Position numbers and translations under genes: made by a program. A stretch of DNA of 64,000 nucleotides from Ocypus olens. Taxonomy: Eukaryota > Arthropoda > Insecta > Coleoptera > Staphylinidae. Shown here in pieces: positions 1-8,361 of the stretch. The notes below the pieces were generated by a model. The model did not search any database, was not told the DNA's origin, and saw only the letters and a program-made list of their open reading frames with translations. The first letter of the stretch is position 1, and every line of letters begins with the position of its first letter. The DNA lies in NCBI GenBank assembly GCA_910593695.2, contig OU343058.1, positions 32,181,689 to 32,245,688 on the forward strand. Direction: 5' to 3'.

Positions 1-26
1 TCTGGACTCGAAAAAAAACGAAAATA

Positions 27-44
27 AATTTTTGAAGAAAAATT
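27..44. other. AT-rich perfect hairpin (7-bp stem, GAAG loop)
   Basis: AATTTTT (27-33) and AAAAATT (38-44) are exact reverse complements around GAAG. It recurs in most L monomers. In S monomers the right side becomes AAAATATA and the stem is weaker, and in AATATTTG-type L' monomers the left arm is changed without a matching change on the right, which argues against strict selection for the hairpin. Confidence 0.6.
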
Positions 45-63
45 AAATTTAATCGTTTTTCGG

Positions 64-73
64 CGTTTCCAGC
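64..73 (-). other. Partial CENP-B-box-like stretch in the GC-rich core
   Basis: On the minus strand the core reads GCTGGAAACG. The known 17-bp CENP-B box YTTCGTTGGAARCGGGA contains GTTGGAARCG, so 9 of 10 central positions agree. The outer parts do not: of the nine positions usually taken as essential (TTCG, the central A, CGGG) only four match by my count. I treat it as a resemblance, not a binding site. S and SS monomers lack it. Confidence 0.35.
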
Positions 74-158
74 AGTTGTCCGAACGATTTACATCAAAAG
101 AAATTTTGCTTGTCTCAGTTTCTGTAAGTCTCACAAATAATTTTTATAACAAAATAGT

Positions 159-179
159 GTTCAGAATGTGATTCTGGAC
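159..179. other. Conserved 21-bp dyad at the monomer boundary
   Basis: Arms GTTCAGAAT (159-167) and ATTCTGGAC (171-179) flank the spacer GTG. They are inverted repeats with one mismatch out of nine. The element is present in most L monomers, degraded in the S-linked type (GGGATTCTAGAC) and in the GTTCAAAATGGGATTCAAGAC type, and lost in SS and T monomers. Such dyads can extrude cruciforms or bind dimeric proteins; no function can be shown from sequence. Confidence 0.7.
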
Positions 180-344
180 TCGAAAAAAAACGAAAATAAA
201 TTTTTGAAGAAAAATTAAATTTAATCGTTTTTCGGCGTTTCCAGCAGTTGTCCGAACGATTTACACCAAAAGAAATTTTGCTTGTCTTAGTTTCTGTAAG
301 TCTCACAAATAATTTTTATAACAAAAAAGTGTTCAGAATGTGAT

Positions 345-460
345 TCTGGACTCGAAAAAAAACGAAAATAATTTTTTGAAGAAAATATAAATTTAATCGT
401 TTTCAGTTTCTGTAGGTCTCACAAATAATTTTTAAAACCAAATAGTGTTCAGAATGGGAT
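345..460 (+). repeat. Short (S) monomer class, 116 bp, with a 56-bp internal deletion
   Basis: Compared with L, the GC-rich core and most of the following segment are missing, joining ATCGTTTT directly to CAGTTTCTGTAAG. The stretch before the junction also differs (ATATAAATTTAATCG instead of ATTAAATTTAATCG), so S is an old, separately evolving class rather than a repeated fresh deletion. The joint begins at 398 here. Other joints begin at 1370, 2172, 3315, 4289, 4920, 6410, 7899, 8187, 9160, 10134, 10765, 12253, 12541, 13171, 14144, 14947, 15404, 16205, 17350, 18495, 19297, 19925, 20385, 21017 and 22334 in domain A. About 50 more follow in domain B, for example 22863, 23838, 25007, 27313, 30094, 36152, 50370, 60534 and 62140. 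A 113-bp subtype lacking 3 bp (TTGAAAATATA) has joints at 28627, 33470, 37808, 42134, 44823, 46388, 49075, 54375 and 57064. Confidence 0.93.
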
Positions 461-631
461 TCTAGACTCAAAAAAAAAGAAAATAAATTTTTAAAGAAAA
501 ATTAAATTTATTCGTTTTTCGGCGTTTCCAGCAGTTGTCCGAACGATTTACATCAAAAGAAATTTTGCTTGTCTCAGTTTCTGTAAGTCTCACAAATAAT
601 TTTTATAACAAAATAGTGTTCAGAATGTGAT
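461..631 (+). repeat. S-linked L monomer (L'), second half of a 288-bp dimer
   Basis: The L monomer following an S unit carries linked changes: ACCAAATAG instead of ACAAAATAG, GGGATTCTAGAC instead of GTGATTCTGGAC at the boundary, and TTTATTCG instead of TTTAATCG. The same haplotype follows nearly every S joint in both domains, so S plus L' behaves as a 288-bp dimer that spreads as a unit. The exceptions are the S copies with joints at 30094, 39274, 50370 and 58358, which are followed by a standard-type L carrying GGACTAGAAA. Those four are themselves copies of one recombinant, since they lie at equivalent points of larger blocks. Confidence 0.85.
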
Positions 632-1349
632 TCTGGACTCGAAAAAAAACGAAAACAATTTTTGAAGAAAAATTAAATTTAATCGTTTTTCGGCGTTTCC
701 AGCAGTTGTCCGAACGATTTACACCAAAAGAAATTTTGCTTGTCTCAATTTCTGTAGGTCTCACAAATAATTTTTATAACAAAATAGTGTTCAGAATGTG
801 ATTCTGGACTCGAAAAAAACGAAAATAAATTTTTGAAGAAAAATTAAATTTAATCGATTTTCGGCGTTTCCAGCAGTTGTCCGAACGATTTACATCAAAA
901 GAAATTTTGCTTGTCTTAGTTTCTGTAAGTCTCACAAATAATTTTTATAACAAAAAAGTGTTCAGAATGTGATTCTGGACTCGAAAAAAAACGAAAACTA
1001 TTTTTTGAAAAAAAATTAAATTTAATCGTTTTTCGGCGTTTCCAGCAGTTGTCCGAACGATTTACATCAAAAGAAATTTTGCTTGTCTCAGTTTCTGTAA
1101 GTCTCACAAATAATTTTTATAACAAAATTGTGTCCAGAATGTGATTCTGGACTCGAAAAAAAACGAAAACAATTTTTGAAGAAAAATTAAATTTAATCGT
1201 TTTTCGGCGTTTCCAGCAGTTGTCCGAACGATTTACACCAAAAGAAATTTTGCTTGTCTCAATTTCTGTAAGTCTCACAAATAATTTTTATAACAAAATA
1301 GTGTTCAGAATGTGATTCTGGACTCGAAAAAAAACGAAAATTATTTTTC

Positions 1350-4250
1350 GAAGAAAATATAAATTTAATCGTTTTCAGTTTCTGTAAGTCTCACAAATAA
1401 TTTTTATAACCAAATAGTGTTCAGAATGGGATTCTAGACTTGAAAAAAGGAAAATAAATTTTTGAAGAAAAATTAAATTTATTCGTTTTTCGGCGTTTCC
1501 AGCAGTTGTCCGAACGATTTACATCAAAAAAAATTTTGCTTGTCTCAGTTTCTGTAAGTCTCACAAATATATTTTATAACAAAATAGTGTTCAGAATGTG
1601 ATTCTGGACTCGAAAAAAAACGAAAATAAATTTTTGAAGAAAAATTAAATTTAATCGTTTTTCGGCGTTTCCAGCAGTTGTCCGAACGATTTACATCAAA
1701 AGAAATTTTGCTTGTCTCAGTTTCTGTAAGTCTCACAAATAATTTTTATAACAAAATAGTGTTCAGAATGTGATTCTGGACTCGAAAAAAAACGAAAATA
1801 AATTTTTGAAGAAAAATTAAATTTAATCGTTTTTCGGCGTTTCCAGCAGTTGTCCGAACGATTTACATCAAAAGAAATTTTGCTTGTCTTAGTTTCTGTA
1901 AGTCTCACAAATAATTTTTATAACAAAAAAGTGTTCAGAATGTGATTCTGGACTCGAAAAAAAACGAAAATTATTTTTTGAAGAAAATATAAATTTAATC
2001 GTTTTTCGGCGTTTCCAGCAGTTGTCCGAACGATTTACATCAAAAGAAATTTTGCTTGTCTTAGTTTCTGTAAGTCTCACAAATAATTTTTATAGCAAAA
2101 TAGTGTTCAGAATGTGATTCTGGACTCGAAAAAAAACGAAAATTATTTTTTGAAGAAAATATAAATTTAATCGTTTTCAGTTTCTGTAAGTCTCACAAAT
2201 AATTTTTATAACCAAATAGTGTTCAGAATGGGATTCTAGACTCGAAAAAAGGAAAATAAATTTTTGAAGAAAAATTAAATTTATTCGTTTTTCGGCGTTT
2301 CCAGCAGTTGTCCGAACGATTTACACCAAAAGAAATTTTGCTTGTCTTAATTTCTGTAAGTCTCACAAATAATTTTTATAACAAAATAGTGTTCAGAATG
2401 TGATTCTGGACTCGAAAAAAACGAAAATAAATTTTTGAAGAAAAATTAAATTTAATCGATTTTCGGCGTTTCCAGCAGTTGTCCGAACGATTTACATCAA
2501 AAGAAATTTTGCTTGTCTCAGTTTCTGTAAGTTTCACAAATAATTTTTATAACAAAATAGTGTTCAGAATGTGATTCTGGACTCGAAAAAAAACGAAAAT
2601 AAATTTTTAAAGAAAAATTAAATTTAATCGTTTTTCGGCGTTTCCAGCAGTTGTCCGAACGATTTACACCAAAAGAAATTTTGCTTGTCTTAGTTTCTGT
2701 AAGTCTCACAAATAATTTTTATAACAAAAAAGTGTTCAGAATGTGATTCTGGACTCGAAAAAAAACAAAATTATTTTTTGAAGAAAATATAAATTTAATC
2801 GTTTTTCGGCGTTTCCAGCAGTTGTCCGAACGATTTACATCAAAAGAAATTTTGCTTGTCTTAGTTTCTGTAAGTCTCACAAATAATTTTTATAACAAAA
2901 TAGTGTTCAGAATGTGATTCTGGACTCGAAAAAAAACGAAAACAATTTTTGAACAAAAATTAAATTTAATCGTTTTTCGGCGTTTCCAGCAGTTGTCCGA
3001 ACGATTTACACCAAAAGAAATTTTGCTTGTCTCAATTTCTGTAAGTCTCACAAATAATTTTTATAACAAAATAGTGTTCAGAATGTGATTCTGGACTCGA
3101 AAAAAAACGAAAATTATTTTTTGAAGAAAAATTAAATTTAATCGATTTTCGGCGTTTCCAGCAGTTGTCCGAACGATTTACATCAAAAGAAATTTTGCTT
3201 GTCTTAGTTTCTGTAAGTCTCACAAATAATTTTTATAACAAAATAGTGTTCAGAATGTGATTCTGGACTCGAAAAAAAACGAAAATTATTTTTTGAAGAA
3301 AATATAAATTTAATCGTTTTCAGTTTCTGTAAGTCTCACAAATAATTTTTATAACCAAATAGTGTTCAGAATGGGATTCTAGACTCGAAAAAAGGAAAAT
3401 AAATTTTTGAAGAAAAATTAAATTTATTCGTTTTTCGGCGTTTCCAGCAGTTGTCCGAACGATTTACATCAAAAGAAATTTTGCTTGTCTCAGTTTCTGT
3501 AAGTCTCACAAATATATTTTATAACAAAATAGTGTTCAGAATGTGATTCTGGACTCGAAAAAAAACGAAAATAAATTTTTGAAGAAAAATTAAATTTAAT
3601 CGTTTTTCGGCGTTTCCAGCAGTTGTCCGAACGATTTACATCAAAAGAAGTTTTGCTTGTCTTAGTTTCTGTAAGTCTCACAAATAATTTTTATAACAAA
3701 AAAGTGTTCAGAATGTGATTCTGGACTCGAAAAAAAACGAAAATAAATTTTTGAAGAAAAATTAAATTTAATCGTTTTTCGGCGTTTCCAGCAGTTGTCC
3801 GAACGATTTACATCAAAAGAAGTTTTGCTTGTCTTAGTTTCTGTAAGTCTCACAAATAATTTTTATAACAAAAAAGTGTTCAGAATGTGATTCTGGACTC
3901 GAAAAAAAACGAAAATAAATTTTTGAAGAAAAATTAAATTTAATCGTTTTTCGGCGTTTCCAGCAGTTGTCCGAACGATTTACATCAAAAGAAGTTTTGC
4001 TTGTCTTAGTTTCTGTAAGTCTCACAAATAATTTTTATAACAAAAAAGTGTTCAGAATGTGATTCTGGACTCGAAAAAAAACGAAAATTATTTTTTGAAG
4101 AAAATATAAATTTAATCGTTTTTCGGCGTTTCCAGCAGTTGTCCGAACGATTTACATCAAAAGAAATTTTGCTTGTCTCAGTTTCTGTATGTCTCACAAA
4201 TAATTTTTATAACAAAATAGTGTTCAGAATGTGATTCTGGACTCGAAAAA
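1350..4250. repeat. Block recurring at +14,034 and, in part, at +17,125 bp
   Basis: S joints 1370, 2172 and 3315 recur at 15404, 16205 and 17350, and the triplet of GAAGTTTTG monomers at 3,490-4,025 recurs at 17,525-18,060. The left part (1370, 2172 and the monomers up to about 2,700) recurs once more at 18495, 19297 and about 19,830, a shift of 17,125. The first part therefore exists in at least four places, counting the 12.77-kb copy. Agreement with the +14,034 copy stops near 4,250, where the first copy has an S monomer and the other an ACAATTTTT-type L. Confidence 0.8.
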
Positions 4251-5953
4251 AAACGAAAATTATTTTTTGAAGAAAATATAAATTTAATCGTTTTCAGTTT
4301 CTGTAAGTCTCACAAATAATTTTTATAACCAAATAGTGTTCAGAATTGGATTCTAGACTCGAAAAAAGGAAAATAAATTTTTGAAGAAAAATTAAATTTA
4401 TTCGTTTTTCGGCGTTTCCAGCAGTTGTCCGAACGATTTACATCAAAAGAAATTTTTCTTGTCTCAGTTTCTGTAAGTCTCACAAATATATTTTATAACA
4501 AAATAGTGTTCAGAATGTGATTCTGGACTCGAAAAAAAACGAAAATAAATTTTTGAAGAAAAATTAAATTTAATCGTTTTTCGGCGTTTCCAGCAGTTGT
4601 CCGAACGATTTACATCAAAAGAAATTTGGCTTGTCTCAGTTTCTGTAAGTCTCACAAATAATTTTTATAACAAAATAGTGTTCAGAATGTGATTCTGGAC
4701 TCGAAAAAAAAACGAAAATAAATTTTTGAAGAAAAATTAAATTTAATCGTTTTTCGGCGTTTCCAGCAGTTGTCCGAACGATTTACACCAAAAGAAATTT
4801 TGCTTGTCTTAGTTTCTGTAAGTCTCACAAATAATTTTTATAACAAAAAAGTGTTCAGAATGTGATTCTGGACTCGAAAAAAAACGAAAATAATTTTTTG
4901 AAGAAAATATAAATTTAATCGTTTTCAGTTTCTGTAAGTCTCACAAATAATTTTTTAAACCAAATAGTGTTCAGAATGGGATTCTAGACTCAAAAAAAAA
5001 CGAAAATAAATTTTTGAAGAAAAATTAAATTTATTCGTTTTTCGGCGTTTCCAGCAGTTGTCCGAACGATTTACATCAAAAGAAATTTTGCTTGTCTCAG
5101 TTTCTGTAAGTCTCACAAATAATTTTTATAACAAAATAGTGTTCAGAATGTGATTCTGGACTCGAAAAAAAAACGAAAACAATTTTTGAAGAAAAATTAA
5201 ATTTAATCGTTTTTCGGCGTTTCCAGCAGTTGTCCGAACGATTTACACCAAAAGAAATTTTGCTTGTCTCAATTTCTGTAAGTCTCACAAATAATTTTTA
5301 TAACAAAATAGTGTTCAGAATGTGATTCTGGACTCGAAAAAAACGAAAATAAATTTTTGAAGAAAAATTAAATTTAATCGATTTTCGGCGTTTCCAGCAG
5401 TTGTCCGAACGATTTACATCAAAAGAAACTTTGCTTGTCTTAGTTTCTGTAAGTCTCACAAATAATTTTTATAACAAAAAAGTGTTCAGAATGTGATTCT
5501 GGACTCGAAAAAAAACGAAAATTATTTTTTGAAGAAAAATTAAATTTAATCGTTTTTCGGCGTTTCCAGCAGTTGTCCGAACGATTTACACCAAAAGAAA
5601 TTTTGCTTGTCTCAGTTTCTGTAAGTCTCACAAATAATTTTTATAACAAAATAGTGTTCAGAATGTGATTCTGGACTCGAAAAAAAACGAAAACAATTTT
5701 TGAAGAAAAATTAAATTTAATCGTTTTTCGGCGTTTCCAGCAGTTGTCCGAACGATTTACACTAAAAGAAATTTTGCTTGTCTTAGTTTCTGTAAGTCTC
5801 ACAAATAATTTTTATAACAAAATAGTGTTCAGAATGTGATTCTGGACTCGAAAAAAACGAAAATAAATTTTTGAAGAAAAATTAAATTTAATCGTTTTTC
5901 GGCGTTTCCAGCAGTTGTCCGAACGATTTACATCAAAAGAAATTTTGCTTGTC
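2518..5953. repeat. Block recurring at +5,845 bp (8,362-11,797)
   Basis: The order is an L with GTAAGTTTCAC and a TTTTTAAAG change, L, an ACAATTTTT-type L, S, the GAAGTTTTG triplet, S, the GAATTGGATTC variant, then the 1,490-bp module. The same order appears at 8,362-11,797. S joints 3315/9160, 4289/10134 and 4920/10765 agree at 5,845 bp. Single-base differences exist, for example CCTGCAG for CCAGCAG near 9,976 in the second copy only. Confidence 0.85.
4464..5953. repeat. 1,490-bp higher-order module, first of a tandem pair
   Basis: The module contains nine monomers, one of them S (joint 4920) and the others L-type with specific changes, including GAAATTTGGC, 9-A runs and CAAATAATTTTTTAAACC. 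It is directly followed by a second copy (5,954-7,443) with every marker 1,490 bp further on. Third and fourth copies lie at 10,309-11,797 and 20,561-22,050. The changes shared by all four show that the module became fixed before being copied. Confidence 0.9.
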
Positions 5954-7443
5954 TCAGTTTCTGTAAGTCTCACAAATATATTTTATAACAAAATAGTGTT
6001 CAGAATGTGATTCTGGACTCGAAAAAAAACGAAAATAAATTTTTGAAGAAAAATTAAATTTAATCGTTTTTCGGCGTTTCCAGCAGTTGTCCGAACGATT
6101 TACATCAAAAGAAATTTGGCTTGTCTCAGTTTCTGTAAGTCTCACAAATAATTTTTATAACAAAATAGTGTTCAGAATGTGATTCTGGACTCGAAAAAAA
6201 AACGAAAATAAATTTTTGAAGAAAAATTAAATTTAATCGTTTTTCGGCGTTTCCAGCAGTTGTCCGAACGATTTACACCAAAAGAAATTTTGCTTGTCTT
6301 AGTTTCTGTAAGTCTCACAAATAATTTTTATAACAAAAAAGTGTTCAGAATGTGATTCTGGACTCGAAAAAAAACGAAAATAATTTTTTGAAGAAAATAT
6401 AAATTTAATCGTTTTCAGTTTCTGTAAGTCTCACAAATAATTTTTTAAACCAAATAGTGTTCAGAATGGGATTCTAGACTCAAAAAAAAACGAAAATAAA
6501 TTTTTGAAGAAAAATTAAATTTATTCGTTTTTCGGCGTTTCCAGCAGTTGTCCGAACGATTTACATCAAAAGAAATTTTGCTTGTCTCAGTTTCTGTAAG
6601 TCTCACAAATAATTTTTATAACAAAATAGTGTTCAGAATGTGATTCTGGACTCGAAAAAAAAACGAAAACAATTTTTGAAGAAAAATTAAATTTAATCGT
6701 TTTTCGGCGTTTCCAGCAGTTGTCCGAACGATTTACACCAAAAGAAATTTTGCTTGTCTCAATTTCTGTAAGTCTCACAAATAATTTTTATAACAAAATA
6801 GTGTTCAGAATGTGATTCTGGACTCGAAAAAAACGAAAATAAATTTTTGAAGAAAAATTAAATTTAATCGATTTTCGGCGTTTCCAGCAGTTGTCCGAAC
6901 GATTTACATCAAAAGAAACTTTGCTTGTCTTAGTTTCTGTAAGTCTCACAAATAATTTTTATAACAAAAAAGTGTTCAGAATGTGATTCTGGACTCGAAA
7001 AAAAACGAAAATTATTTTTTGAAGAAAAATTAAATTTAATCGTTTTTCGGCGTTTCCAGCAGTTGTCCGAACGATTTACACCAAAAGAAATTTTGCTTGT
7101 CTCAGTTTCTGTAAGTCTCACAAATAATTTTTATAACAAAATAGTGTTCAGAATGTGATTCTGGACTCGAAAAAAAACGAAAACAATTTTTGAAGAAAAA
7201 TTAAATTTAATCGTTTTTCGGCGTTTCCAGCAGTTGTCCGAACGATTTACACTAAAAGAAATTTTGCTTGTCTTAGTTTCTGTAAGTCTCACAAATAATT
7301 TTTATAACAAAATAGTGTTCAGAATGTGATTCTGGACTCGAAAAAAACGAAAATAAATTTTTGAAGAAAAATTAAATTTAATCGTTTTTCGGCGTTTCCA
7401 GCAGTTGTCCGAACGATTTACATCAAAAGAAATTTTGCTTGTC
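5954..7443. repeat. 1,490-bp module, second copy in tandem
   Basis: The S joint at 6410 matches 4920 at 1,490 bp. GAAATTTGGC, GAAACTTTGC and CACTAAAAG occur at the expected shifts. This is the most recent-looking duplication in domain A, because marker for marker I saw no difference from the first copy over most of its length. Confidence 0.9.
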
Positions 7444-8361
7444 TCAGTTTCTGTAAGTCTCACAAATATATTTTATAACAAAATAGTGTTCAGAATGTGA
7501 TTCTGGACTCGAAAAAAAACGAAAATAAATTTTTGAAGAAAAATTAAATTTAATCGTTTTTCGGCGTTTCCAGCAGTTGTCCGAACGATTTACATCAAAA
7601 GAAATTTTGCTTGTCTCAGTTTCTGTAAGTCTCACAAATAATTTTTATAACAAAATAGTGTTCAGAATGTGATTCTGGACTCGAAAAAAAACGAAAATAA
7701 ATTTTTGAAGAAAAATTAAATTTAATCTTTTTTCGGCGTTTCCAGCAGTTGTCCGAACGATTTACACCAAAAGAAATTTTGCTTGTCTTAGTTTCTGTAA
7801 GTCTCACAAATAATTTTTATAACAAAAAAGTGTTCAGAATGTGATTCTGAACTCGAAAAAAAACGAAAATAATTTTTTGAAGAAAATATAAATTTAATCG
7901 TTTTCAGTTTCTGTAAGTCTCACAAATAATTGTTAAAACCAAATAGTGTTCAGAATGGGATTCTAGACTCGAAAAAAAACGAAAATAAATTTTTGAAGAA
8001 AAATTAAATTTATTCGTTTTTCGGCGTTTCCAGCAGTTGTCCGAACGATTTACATCAAAAGAAATTTTGCTTGTCTTAGTTTCTGTAAGTCTCACAAATA
8101 ATTTTTATAACAAAATAGTGTTCAGAATGTGATTCTGGACTCGAAAAAAAACGAAAATTATTTTTTGAAGAAAATATAAATTTAATCGTTTTCAGTTTCT
8201 GTAAATCTCACAAATAATTTTTATAACCAAATAGTGTTCAGAATGAGATTCTAGACTCGAAAAAAGGAAAATAAATTTTTGAAGAAAAATTAAATTTATT
8301 CGTTTTTCGGCGTTTCCAGCAGTTGTCCGAACGATTTACATCAAAAGAAATTTTGCTTGTC
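7444..8361. repeat. 918-bp module carrying the GAACTCG and AATTGTTAAAACC markers
   Basis: Two S monomers lie 288 bp apart (joints 7899 and 8187). The first is preceded by GATTCTGAACTCG and followed by CAAATAATTGTTAAAACC. An equivalent copy occupies 11,798-12,715 (joints 12253 and 12541, shift 4,354). A partial copy starts at 22,051 (joint 22334). These two markers are rare in domain A but common in domain B (near 23,790, 24,420, 26,730, 35,570, 51,960 and 62,090), so this module is the likely source of domain B. Confidence 0.8.

Larger units (their letters stand above)
1..172 (+). repeat. Reference full-length (L) monomer, 172 bp
   Basis: I use this copy, phased to start at TCTGGACTCG, as the reference; the next copy starts at 173 and the following one at 345. 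It contains in order: an 8-A run (11-18), an AT-rich stretch with a 7-bp hairpin (27-44), ATCGTTTTT leading into a GC-rich core (59-84), a TTTCCAG acceptor-like site (66-72), a 51-bp segment open in all three plus frames (73-123), GTAAGT (124-129), a TATAAC stretch near 146, and the left arm of a dyad that completes in the next monomer (159-179). Composition is 24 C, 26 G and 122 A/T, with 7 CpG. The unit length is close to a nucleosome repeat, as in many centromeric satellites. Confidence 0.95.
1..2596. repeat. Copy 1 of a 12.77-kb shifted block (partner 12,774-15,370)
   Basis: The order of L, S and L' monomers and their private variants recur 12,773-12,775 bp downstream. Matched points include S joints 398/13171, 1370/14144 and 2172/14947, the rare GTCCAGAAT change at 1132/13906, and GTAAGTTTCAC at about 2525/15300. 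Agreement ends just after the last of these: the first copy continues into a GAAAATAAATTTTTAAAG monomer while the partner switches to an S monomer. Confidence 0.85.

Noticed and set aside
20..30. AATAAA polyadenylation-like signal in most L monomers
   Set aside because: It is a by-product of the A-rich segment GAAAATAAATTTTT, with no transcript unit in view.
27..60. Rho-independent terminator (hairpin followed by T-run)
   Set aside because: The stem is all A/T with no GC pairs, and the array is eukaryotic-type satellite, so a bacterial terminator makes no sense here.
59..75. A true CENP-B box
   Set aside because: Only the centre matches; both essential outer blocks (TTCG and CGGG) fail in the best register, and another register that gains TTCG loses the centre. 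Reported only as a partial resemblance.
146..152. TATA-box-like TTTTTATAAC in each monomer and TATAAAT in S monomers
   Set aside because: Such strings are expected by chance at 71% A+T and have no associated gene or initiator.
163..176. Heat-shock-element-like GAA...TTC pairs in the dyad
   Set aside because: GAA and TTC are 5 bp apart instead of the 2 bp needed for a standard element, and there is no third unit.
115..306. Minus-strand open frames of 63 codons in most L monomers (this is the first of nearly 190)
   Set aside because: They begin at GTG within GTGAGACTTACAG and contain no ATG, end at a TGA from the same 20-bp segment, overlap by 20 bp, and shift frame every 172 bp. Indels in A-runs break them freely. 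They are what a stop-poor tandem repeat gives, not genes.
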